Shown here one piece after another: positions 8,276 to 13,218 of a DNA stretch of 13,218 bases. The position numbers and the translations under genes are program-made. This DNA comes from CAVQGZ01 sp964356295 (lineage in GTDB: Bacteria; Actinomycetota; Actinomycetes; Jiangellales; Jiangellaceae). The notes below the pieces were generated by a model. The model did not search any database. It worked only from the letters and a program-made list of their open reading frames with translations, and was not told the DNA's origin. Numbering within the stretch: position 1 is the first letter of the stretch; each line of letters starts with the position of its first letter. Location of the stretch: positions 1 through 13,218 of the forward strand of contig CAYHHE010000082.1 of assembly GCA_964356295.1 (NCBI GenBank), in the 5' to 3' direction.

Positions 8276-8312
8276 AGGACACCACGACCACGATGGCGGA
8301 TGCGTGTGTCCT
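8276..8312 (-). other. Imperfect hairpin in kdp 5' leader
   Basis: On the minus strand AGGACACACG (8312-8303) pairs with CGTGGTGTCCT (8286-8276), forming a 7-bp plus 3-bp stem with one bulged G at 8283 and a 16-nt loop. Its outer arm overlaps the promoter-proximal end of the tandem repeat at 8309-8327. Two further short stems lie nearer the start: 8251-8254/8258-8261 and 8236-8240/8248-8252. The structure could affect mRNA stability or translation, or be a chance product of the base composition. Confidence 0.35.
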
Positions 8313-8327
8313 GACGGATTACTGACG
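8309..8327 (-). promoter_or_regulatory. Tandem CGTCAG repeat, candidate KdpE operator for kdp
   Basis: Minus-strand CGTCAG-TAATC-CGTCAGGA: two identical hexamers with an 11-bp period, ending 93 nt upstream of the first kdp start codon. A third CGTCAG in the same orientation lies at 8354-8359, 32 bp (about three helical turns) further upstream. The same arrangement recurs at 9210-9228 with 16 of 19 bases identical. Direct hexamers at 11-bp period are the standard binding geometry of OmpR-family regulators, and the operon encodes one (KdpE). The link to KdpE is inference. No good -10 is obvious; CATCGT at 8290-8295 is a weak candidate. Confidence 0.55.
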
Positions 8328-8384
8328 CGCAGGGGGTACATCCGGACACCCCGCTGACGCCGCACCGCCTGGCAGGCACGAAGG

Positions 8385-8406
8385 CGAACCCCCCAGCGGG
8401 GGTTCG
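8385..8406 (-). terminator. Hairpin directly after the DUF4118 gene stop
   Basis: A perfect 9-bp stem, CGAACCCCC/GGGGGTTCG, with a 4-nt loop begins at the base after the stop codon of the DUF4118 gene. On the minus strand it is followed by CCTTCGTGCC, not a T-run. This is the form often seen for actinobacterial terminators. It would separate that gene from the kdp promoter 60 bp downstream, although some read-through into kdp is possible. Confidence 0.7.
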
Positions 8407-9144
8407 TCACCGCAGCGCGGCGCCGAGCTGGTCGGCGACAGCGACCGCCTGCTCGCGGTCAGAGATGGTCACGGGGGCTCCGGGCACGGGCTGCATGAGG
8501 AAGCGCCCGAGCACCGTCCCGCCGCTCTGGACGAGCAGCTCGATGTCGACGTCGCCGGGGAGGTCGCCGCGGTCGGCGTCCCACGTGATCACGCCATGCG
8601 CCACTCGGCCGTCCCGCAGCAGGCGAGCGGGCTGGCCTAGCCCGACCACGCCCGGCTGGAACTGGCACGACGCCAAGTGCAGCACCTGGGTGAGCTGCTG
8701 CTCGGCGTGCCGCACCTGCTGGGACCGCGACGACCCGGTGGCGGTGAGGTCTGCTGCCGTCCGCAGTCCCTCGAGGTAGCCGGCCTCCCGGACGGCGGCC
8801 GCGTGCTGTCGCCGGCCCCACAGTGCCAGCTCGGTGACGGCCACCCCGACGACCAGCAGCAGCACGAAGGTCTCGACGTCGTCCTGGTCGGCGATCGCGA
8901 AGCTCGAGTACGGCTGGGTGAAGAAGAAGTCGAACCAGACACCGGCCGACAGCGCGGCGACGACTCCGGCGAGACGAGAGCCCTGTGCCGCGACGGCGAC
9001 GACGACCACGACGAGCACCAGCACCGCGTTGGCGGCACTGACCTCGTCCCGGAACAGCGAGAGAGCCCAGGCGACCGCGGCGGGACCCACCACGGCCAGG
9101 AGCAGGGCCCACCGGTCGCTGCGGGTGACGAACAGCAGAGCCAT
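8407..9144 (-). CDS. DUF4118 membrane protein, KdpD-like sensor module without kinase
   Basis: A 245-residue protein. Four hydrophobic helices (about 12-30, 38-53, 57-74, 91-109) match the membrane module of KdpD. The block FDFFFTQPYSSFAIADQDDV (71-90) corresponds to KdpD 439-458 in this same window, NFLFSSPLYTFTIDEPENLL. The remainder (about 120-245) is soluble and GAF-like (LARFLMQPVPG-type strand pattern, actually read as VLGRFLMQPVPGAPVTISDR, then a terminal amphipathic helix). There is no His box and no N, G1 or G2 box, so it cannot be a histidine kinase. The start is the ATG at 9142-9144 with GGAGG 7 nt upstream; an earlier in-frame ATG at 9208-9210 lacks such a site. The gene precedes kdp on the same strand and is divergent from corA. 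I infer a sensor or partner that modulates KdpD. A degenerate KdpD paralogue is the alternative. Confidence 0.85.
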   Translation of the reverse strand: MALLFVTRSDRWALLLAVVGPAAVAWALSLFRDEVSAANAVLVLVVVVVAVAAQGSRLAGVVAALSAGVWFDFFFTQPYSSFAIADQDDVETFVLLLVVGVAVTELALWGRRQHAAAVREAGYLEGLRTAADLTATGSSRSQQVRHAEQQLTQVLHLASCQFQPGVVGLGQPARLLRDGRVAHGVITWDADRGDLPGDVDIELLVQSGGTVLGRFLMQPVPGAPVTISDREQAVAVADQLGAALR

Positions 9145-9209
9145 CCCGTTGCCTCCTCGTCCTCGCGGATCTCCTCGAGCATCCGACAACATCGGCGCGA
9201 TGTCCCCCA

Positions 9210-9228
9210 TCCTGACGAATCCCTGACG
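9210..9228 (-). promoter_or_regulatory. Second tandem CGTCAG repeat, between DUF4118 gene and corA
   Basis: Minus-strand CGTCAG-GGATT-CGTCAGGA, the same hexamers, period and orientation as at 8309-8327. It ends 65 nt before the DUF4118 start codon. About 18 nt further on is GATGTT (9188-9193), a weak -10 candidate for that gene. On the other strand it is centred about 62 bp before the predicted corA transcription start, an activator-like position. One bound regulator could therefore act on both genes. Confidence 0.5.
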
Positions 9229-9269
9229 GTGCTGCGCCGGATCCAGACGTCATGCTCACGGGCCAGCGG

Positions 9270-9275
9270 CATACT
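9270..9275 (+). promoter_or_regulatory. -10 element of corA, predicted leaderless start
   Basis: CATACT lies with exactly 6 bases (CGCGCG) between it and the ATG at 9282, so the A of ATG falls where transcription should begin. No Shine-Dalgarno sequence precedes this ATG. Leaderless mRNAs with a TAnnnT-type -10 just before the start codon are common in actinobacteria. The -35 (ACGTCA, 9247-9252, 17-nt spacer) is poor, which would fit an activated promoter. Confidence 0.5.
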
Positions 9276-9281
9276 CGCGCG

Positions 9282-10295
9282 ATGACTCCGCGAAGCAGTG
9301 ACCCCGAGCTGGTGTTCGCCGTGTACGGGGCCGACGGCCGGGTCGTGCCCTGCGGTGACTGGCGACAGGCACGCGACGTCGTCCGCGCCGCGGGCGGCTT
9401 CGTCTGGGTGGGCCTGCGCAGCCCGCAGGCGCACGAGTTCGACGAGGTGGCCGAGCATTTCGACCTGCCGCCGCTGGCAGCGGAGGATGCCGTGCGCGCT
9501 CACCAGCGACCCAAGCTGGAGCAGCACCGCGACATGCTGTTCGTGGTCGTCAAGCCGGCTGTCTACATCGACTCCGATGAGGTCATCGACGTGTCCGAGC
9601 TCGCGGTCTTCCTCGGGCAGGACTTCGTGGTCGGGGTCCGGCATGGGAGCACCGAGGTGCCCCGGCGCGTTCGGACGGAGTTCGCCGAGCAGCCCCGCTG
9701 GCCGGCCCACGGCCCGTCTGCGGTGCTCTACCGGCTTCTCGACGAGGTGGTGGACGGCTACGAGCACGCGCTCGTCGACATCCAGGTCGACCTCGACGAC
9801 ATCGAGTCCCGGGTCTTTCGCGAGCGTGGTCAGGATCACGCCGAGCGGATCTACCTGCTCAAGAGCGAGGTGCTGGACCTGCAGAGAGCGGTGGCACCGC
9901 TCACGATGGTGACCCACGACCTGGCTGAACGCGACGTGCTGCAGGTCAACCCCGACCTGCTGCCCTTCTTCCGTGACGTGCACGACCACGTGCTGCGGGC
10001 GGCCGAGACCGTGAGTCGCTACGACGCCCTGCTCAGCGACGTGCTGCAGGCGCATCTCGCCCAGGTGGGGGTGGCGCAGAACCAGGTGGCGATGCGCCAG
10101 AACGAGGACATGCGCAAGATCTCCGCCTGGGCCGCCATAGCCCTCCTCCCCACGGCGATCGCCGGAATCTACGGCATGAACTTCGACAACATGCCCGAGC
10201 TGCGCACCCGCTACGGCTACTACGTGGTGCTCGCGGCGATCACCCTGACCTGCGGACTGCTGTACCTGAACTTCCGCCGCCGCCGGTGGCTGTGA
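9282..10295 (+). CDS. corA: CorA-family Mg2+/Co2+ channel
   Basis: CorA forms a pentameric channel that lets Mg2+ (also Co2+ and Ni2+) enter the cell. The protein is 337 residues with the standard build. An N-terminal cytoplasmic alpha/beta domain (about 1-150) includes the family-typical EDAVRAHQRPKLEQHRDMLF. A long helical stalk (about 155-281) is followed by TM1 (282-297), the signature YGMNF with Gly-Met-Asn at 298-300, the short external loop DNMPELRTRYGY, TM2 (312-331), and a basic tail (FRRRRWL). Two starts are possible. The ATG at 9252 would add ten residues of unrelated-looking sequence. The ATG at 9282 begins right behind a -10 element and is preferred as a leaderless start. The gene is divergent from the DUF4118 gene, sharing a 137-bp control region. 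Substrate specificity beyond the family level cannot be read. Confidence 0.93.
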   Translation: MTPRSSDPELVFAVYGADGRVVPCGDWRQARDVVRAAGGFVWVGLRSPQAHEFDEVAEHFDLPPLAAEDAVRAHQRPKLEQHRDMLFVVVKPAVYIDSDEVIDVSELAVFLGQDFVVGVRHGSTEVPRRVRTEFAEQPRWPAHGPSAVLYRLLDEVVDGYEHALVDIQVDLDDIESRVFRERGQDHAERIYLLKSEVLDLQRAVAPLTMVTHDLAERDVLQVNPDLLPFFRDVHDHVLRAAETVSRYDALLSDVLQAHLAQVGVAQNQVAMRQNEDMRKISAWAAIALLPTAIAGIYGMNFDNMPELRTRYGYYVVLAAITLTCGLLYLNFRRRRWL

Positions 10296-10298
10296 TCC

Positions 10299-10321
10299 CC
10301 GTCGGTCGCGCAGGGCGACGG
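10299..10321 (+). terminator. Possible weak terminator after corA
   Basis: An inverted repeat, CCGTCG (10299-10304) and CGACGG (10316-10321), begins 3 bases after the corA stop. An alternative inner fold pairs GTCGC with GCGAC (10305-10309/10315-10319). There is no T-run. It is shorter and less perfect than the hairpin at 8385-8406. Confidence 0.3.
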
Positions 10322-10335
10322 CCGCAAGGTGGCGC

Positions 10336-10410
10336 ATGGAGCGGCACGCGGACGCGGCCGAGGTCCACCTGATGCGAGAGCAGCTGGTCAGCTTCGGGGA
10401 CGACCTCTGA
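10336..10410 (+). CDS. Possible 24-residue gene or gene remnant
   Basis: Reads MERHADAAEVHLMREQLVSF followed by GDDL and TGA. All but one of the sense codons after the ATG end in G or C, as in the real genes here, and the peptide could form one amphipathic helix. AAGGTGG lies 3 nt before the ATG, a poor spacing. The frame is also open upstream, overlapping the end of corA, so this could be the tail of a broken gene. I do not recognise it, and at this size and GC content it may be chance. Confidence 0.25.
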   Translation: MERHADAAEVHLMREQLVSFGDDL

Positions 10411-10422
10411 AGCGAGGCGACG

Positions 10423-10446
10423 GATGGGCACAAGGCGTTGCCCATC
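10423..10446. terminator. Perfect 8-bp hairpin between corA and the ABC operon
   Basis: GATGGGCA (10423-10430) and TGCCCATC (10439-10446) form a perfect stem with an 8-nt loop, 12 bases after the small frame ending at 10410. On the plus strand it is followed by TCGGGACCTTTGCTGG, a weak T-rich patch. It could end corA read-through, or serve as an operator or leader element for the ABC operon starting 93 bases later. The rest of 10296-10538 shows only a poor promoter candidate (TCACCT at 10469, TATCCA at 10493, 18-nt spacer). Confidence 0.4.
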
Positions 10447-10526
10447 TCGGGACCTTTGCTGGTGTTCCTCACCTAGGGAACCGCGCGCAGAGTATCCACA
10501 CGGCGAGCCCTGTGCCCCTGACATCC

Positions 10527-10533
10527 AAGGAGG
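10527..10533 (+). promoter_or_regulatory. Strong ribosome binding site of the binding-protein gene
   Basis: AAGGAGG stands 5 nt before the ATG at 10539. It fixes the start of the lipoprotein binding protein in a frame that is open 210 bases further upstream. Confidence 0.85.
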
Positions 10534-10538
10534 TTCTC

Positions 10539-11444
10539 ATGAGACGCGACGCAACCGCACGAACCTGGCTGATGATCGCGGGGCTCGGCTGTGCCCTGGC
10601 CGGCTGCGGCCAGGATGCGACGGAGAACACGGGCGGAAGTCCGCAGTCGACGGGAACCGTGATGTCCGCCGACAGCGCGCTCGCGGCGCTGGTCCCCGCG
10701 AGCGTCACCGATGACGGAGTGCTGGTCATCGCCAGCGACGCCTCGTACCCACCCAACGAGTTCTTCGACGTCGACAACGAAACGTTGATTGGCATGGCTG
10801 TCGACCTCGGCAAGGCCATCGGCGAGGTCCTTGGGCTTGAGGTGCGCTTCGTGAACGCGCCCTTCGACAGCATCATCCCCGGCCTGGAGTCCGGGAAGTA
10901 CGAGCTGGGGATGTCCTCCTTCACCATCAACCCCGAGCGGCTGCAGGTGGTCGACATGGTGAGCTACTTCGTGGCCGGGACCTCGTGGGCCACCCCGCCC
11001 GGGAACCCGGCCGGCGTGACGCCCGACGACGCGTGCGGCACGCGGGTGGCGGTGCAGAAGGCGACCGTCCAGGTCGATGACATCACGGCTCGTTCGGAGG
11101 AGTGCATCGCGAGCGGCAAGCCGGCGATCACTATCGACCAGTACGCCCTGCAGACCGACGCGACGACGGCTGTGGTCGCCGGGAAGGACGACGCGATGCT
11201 CGCCGACTCCCCGGTGGTCGCCTACGCCGTTGCACAGACCGAGGGCCAGCTCGAGGTCCTCGGAGACAGCTACGACAACGCCCCGTACGGGGTTGCGGTG
11301 CCGAAGGACGATCCGGACTTCGCCACTGCGGTGCAGGGTGCGGTTCAAGCGTTGATCGACAGCGGCCGTTACGCACAGATCCTGGACCAGTGGGGTGTGA
11401 CATCGGGAGCAGTCGAGGTCGCTGACGTCAACCCGGCCTCGTGA
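10539..11444 (+). CDS. Amino-acid ABC transporter substrate-binding lipoprotein
   Basis: A 301-residue lipoprotein that should capture a polar amino acid outside the membrane and deliver it to the permease encoded next. The signal peptide has basic Arg2-Arg3 and Arg8, a short hydrophobic stretch (LMIAGLGCALAGC), and the lipobox Leu20-Ala-Gly-Cys23, then a Ser/Thr/Gly linker. The mature part belongs to the SBP_bac_3 family: VIASDASYPPNEFFD near 68-82, the hinge segment VDLGKAIGEVLGLEVRFV, GLESGKYELGMSSFTINPER, and the C-terminal YGVAVPKDDPDFATAVQGA. The final helix region is YAQILDQWGV. Cys169 and Cys189 (approximate) could form a disulphide. The start is set by AAGGAGG. The stop overlaps the permease GTG. 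The ligand cannot be told from the sequence. Confidence 0.93.
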   Translation: MRRDATARTWLMIAGLGCALAGCGQDATENTGGSPQSTGTVMSADSALAALVPASVTDDGVLVIASDASYPPNEFFDVDNETLIGMAVDLGKAIGEVLGLEVRFVNAPFDSIIPGLESGKYELGMSSFTINPERLQVVDMVSYFVAGTSWATPPGNPAGVTPDDACGTRVAVQKATVQVDDITARSEECIASGKPAITIDQYALQTDATTAVVAGKDDAMLADSPVVAYAVAQTEGQLEVLGDSYDNAPYGVAVPKDDPDFATAVQGAVQALIDSGRYAQILDQWGVTSGAVEVADVNPAS

Positions 11445-12367
11445 GTACCCTGCAGCGCGCCCGGCACCCGGGGGCCCGGCCAGGGTCGGTCCAGGCTGTC
11501 CCGGTCCGGCATCCCGGGCGATGGGTGGGCGCCGCCATCATCGCGGTGCTGGTCGCGATGGCGGTCAACAGCGTGATCACCAATCCGAACTGGGAGTGGG
11601 CCTTCCAGCTGGACAACGCGTTCTCCCCGCCGGTCTTGCGGGGGGTGCTCACCACGCTCTGGCTGACCGTGGTCGCCATGGTGATGGGAGTCGCGCTCGG
11701 GGTGATCCTCGCCGTGATGCGCCTGTCGCCGAACCCGGTCCTCAGCGGCGCAGCCTGGTTCTACATCTGGCTGTTCCGCGGCACGCCGGTGTACGTCCAA
11801 CTGATCATCTGGGCGACCATCGGTGCGCTGTACAAGCAGCTGTCGTTCGGCATCCCGTTCGGCCAGGCGTTCTTCACCTTCGACACGCGCACACTCATCC
11901 CGAACGTCGTGGCGGCACTGCTGGGCCTTGGACTCAACGAGGCCGCCTACATGGCGGAGATCATCCGAGCCGGCATCCTCTCGGTCGACGAGGGCCAGTC
12001 GGAGGCCGCAAGCGCCCTGGGCATGTCGCGCCTGCTCACCCTGCGCCGCATCGTCCTGCCCCAGGCGATGCGGGTGGTCGTGCCCCCGACCGGGAACGAG
12101 ACCATCTCCATGCTGAAGACGACCTCGCTGGTCGTGGCAGTGCCGTACTACGAGCTGCTCTTCAACGCGCAGGCCATCGGGACCCGCACATTTCGTCCGT
12201 TCCCGATGCTCATCATGGCCAGCCTGTGGTACCTCGCGATGACCTCCGTCCTCATGGTGGGGCAGTACTACATCGAGCGGTACTACGCGAAGGGCACGGT
12301 GCGCTCCCTACCCCTGACGCCCCCGCAGAGGCTGCGTCAGCGACTCACCCGGGCGGAGCTGAGATGA
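11441..12367 (+). CDS. Amino-acid ABC transporter permease
   Basis: A 308-residue inner-membrane permease of the HisM/GlnP type, which forms the channel of a polar amino-acid importer, probably as a homodimer because only one permease gene is present. A cytoplasmic N-terminus of about 27 residues is followed by helices near 28-47, 66-93, 104-130, 152-168, 218-240 and 256-275. WLFRGTPVYVQL (110-121) is the typical family motif. The EAA coupling loop, EAASALGMSRLLTLRRIVLP (188-207), contacts the ATPase, and PPTGNETISMLKTTSL (215-230) is the usual downstream block. The GTG at 11441 overlaps the binding-protein stop (GTGA). No clear Shine-Dalgarno sequence is visible, so translation is likely coupled. 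The loop between helices three and four (131-150) and the basic C-terminal tail (287-308) are somewhat long. Confidence 0.94.
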   Translation: MSTLQRARHPGARPGSVQAVPVRHPGRWVGAAIIAVLVAMAVNSVITNPNWEWAFQLDNAFSPPVLRGVLTTLWLTVVAMVMGVALGVILAVMRLSPNPVLSGAAWFYIWLFRGTPVYVQLIIWATIGALYKQLSFGIPFGQAFFTFDTRTLIPNVVAALLGLGLNEAAYMAEIIRAGILSVDEGQSEAASALGMSRLLTLRRIVLPQAMRVVVPPTGNETISMLKTTSLVVAVPYYELLFNAQAIGTRTFRPFPMLIMASLWYLAMTSVLMVGQYYIERYYAKGTVRSLPLTPPQRLRQRLTRAELR

Positions 12368-13140
12368 CTACCAGCAGCGGCGAGCCGATGGTGCGCGCCG
12401 AGCAGGTGCAGAAGTGGTTCGGCCGCACCCAGGTGCTCAAGGGGATCGACCTCGTTGTCACCGAGAAGGAGGTCTGCTGCATCATCGGCCCGTCCGGATC
12501 CGGCAAGTCCACCTTCCTGCGCTGCATCAACCACCTCGAGGCGGTCGACGCCGGGCGGTTGTCTGTCGCCGGAGAGCTCATCGGCTACCGACAGCGCGGC
12601 GGGAAGATCTACGAGATGCGGGAGCGCGAGGTGGCCCGGCAGCGGCAGGACATCGGCATGGTGTTCCAGCGCTTCAACCTGTTCCCACACATGACCGCGC
12701 TGCAGAACGTCATGGAGGCGCCGATCCGGGTGAGGGGCGAGAGCAAGGCCCTCGTACGCGAGCGTGCCCAGCGGCTGCTCGACCGGGTCGGGCTCGGCGA
12801 CCGAGGCCAGGCGTACCCGACCCAGCTCTCCGGGGGGCAGCAGCAGCGGGTGGCGATCGCGCGAGCGCTGGCCATGGAGCCCCGGTTGATGCTCTTCGAC
12901 GAGCCCACGTCCGCGCTCGACCCGGAGCTCGTGGGAGACGTGCTCGACGTGATGCGCCAACTCGCCGAGGACGGGATGACGATGATCGTGGTGACCCACG
13001 AGATGGGCTTCGCCCGCGAGGTCGGTGATGCCATGGTCTTCATGGACGACGGGGTGGTCCTGGAAGCTGGAACGCCTCGAGAACTGCTCGCGTCTCCGCA
13101 ACACGCACGCACCCGAGCCTTCCTGTCCAAGGTGCTGTGA
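12364..13140 (+). CDS. Amino-acid ABC transporter ATP-binding protein
   Basis: The 258-residue ATPase that drives the importer from the cytoplasmic side (GlnQ/HisP type). All motifs are intact: Walker A GPSGSGKST at 42-50, Q-loop Gln102 in GMVFQRFNLFPH, signature LSGGQQQR at 155-162, Walker B LMLFDEP at 175-181 with catalytic Glu180, D-loop SALDPE, and H-loop His212 in VVTHEMGFA. VCCIIGPSG, THEMGFAREVGD and ASPQHARTRAFLSKVL are typical of the polar amino-acid subfamily. A stretch of about ten residues, ELIGYRQRGGKIYEMR (71-86), is slightly expanded relative to GlnQ, as in HisP-like members. The ATG at 12364 overlaps the permease TGA (ATGA) and has GGAG 5 nt upstream. The frame is open far upstream inside the permease gene, but that is shadow. 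Confidence 0.97.
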   Translation: MTTSSGEPMVRAEQVQKWFGRTQVLKGIDLVVTEKEVCCIIGPSGSGKSTFLRCINHLEAVDAGRLSVAGELIGYRQRGGKIYEMREREVARQRQDIGMVFQRFNLFPHMTALQNVMEAPIRVRGESKALVRERAQRLLDRVGLGDRGQAYPTQLSGGQQQRVAIARALAMEPRLMLFDEPTSALDPELVGDVLDVMRQLAEDGMTMIVVTHEMGFAREVGDAMVFMDDGVVLEAGTPRELLASPQHARTRAFLSKVL

Positions 13141-13175
13141 GGCGTCCGGTAGGGGACCTTCCGACAAGACGGTGA

Positions 13176-13218
13176 TCAGGTGACGAGGGTGGTGACCACG
13201 GCGAAGTAGATGAGCAGC
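13176..13218 (-). CDS. C-terminal end of an unidentified, probably membrane protein
   Basis: Only the last 14 codons and stop lie in the window: LLIYFAVVTTLVT then TGA (13176-13178), with one base of the preceding codon. This hydrophobic end would suit a membrane protein. It is convergent with the ABC ATPase gene, whose stop is 35 bases away. No terminator hairpin stands out in that gap. The other minus-strand frame without a stop here reads as Arg/His-rich and is less likely. Confidence 0.45.
   Translation of the reverse strand, partial: LLIYFAVVTTLVT

Noticed and set aside
6514..8325. Long plus-strand frame opposite kdpA
   Set aside because: Asp/Glu/Gln/Arg-rich complement of hydrophobic codons; the kdpA reading is unambiguous.
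8216..8406. c-di-AMP (ydaO-type) riboswitch before kdp
   Set aside because: None of the conserved ydaO core sequences can be recognised, and the main stem there directly follows a stop codon like a terminator.
8637..10472. Long minus-strand open frame opposite corA
   Set aside because: It runs antisense through corA and across the shared promoter region, and it overlaps the DUF4118 gene in another frame; composition is His/Arg/Val-rich shadow sequence.
10539..13140. ABC importer as part of the kdp regulon
   Set aside because: No tandem CGTCAG element occurs in its upstream region; it looks like an independent neighbour.
1..13218. CRISPR array, insertion sequence, tRNA or phage gene
   Set aside because: No repeated spacer pattern, transposase motif, cloverleaf sequence or flanking inverted repeat was found on reading both strands.

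Overview
This is high-GC DNA with strongly G/C-biased third codon positions, many GTG starts, 4-nt stop/start overlaps and hairpins without U-tracts. Together these point to an actinobacterium (Actinomycetota). Nothing visible fixes the genus. No tRNA, rRNA, insertion sequence, CRISPR array or phage gene was seen. The region reads as chromosomal ion- and nutrient-transport DNA.

Layout. Positions 1-221 (minus) hold the front part of an unrecognised putative lipoprotein that leaves the window. Positions 424-8215 (minus) are one tightly packed potassium operon. In transcription order it is an unnamed 27-residue membrane peptide, kdpF, kdpA, kdpB, kdpC, kdpD, kdpE. Five of the six junctions are overlaps or gaps of no more than 7 nt and the sixth is 10 nt, so translational coupling is likely. 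KdpFABC is the high-affinity P-type K+ pump; KdpD/KdpE are its sensor kinase and response regulator. Upstream on the same strand (8407-9144) is a separate protein that looks like the four-helix membrane module of KdpD (DUF4118) plus a GAF-like tail, without kinase domains. It ends in a perfect 9-bp hairpin. Divergent from it is corA (9282-10295, plus), a Mg2+/Co2+ channel whose start codon lies where transcription should begin (likely leaderless mRNA). After a 243-bp gap comes a plus-strand operon (10539-13140) for a polar amino-acid ABC importer: lipoprotein binding protein, permease and ATPase, joined by 4-nt overlaps. The last 43 bases hold the C-terminal end of a convergent, probably membrane, protein.

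The most interesting signal is regulatory. A tandem repeat, CGTCAG-5 nt-CGTCAGGA on the minus strand with an 11-bp period, occurs once upstream of the kdp operon (8309-8327) and once between the DUF4118 gene and corA (9210-9228). Sixteen of 19 bases are identical. It has the architecture of an OmpR-family operator, so I infer a KdpE box that could join kdp, the kinase-less KdpD-like protein and possibly corA into one small cation-homeostasis regulon. Second is the extra single-helix micropeptide before kdpF, which has its own strong ribosome binding site and is coupled to kdpF.
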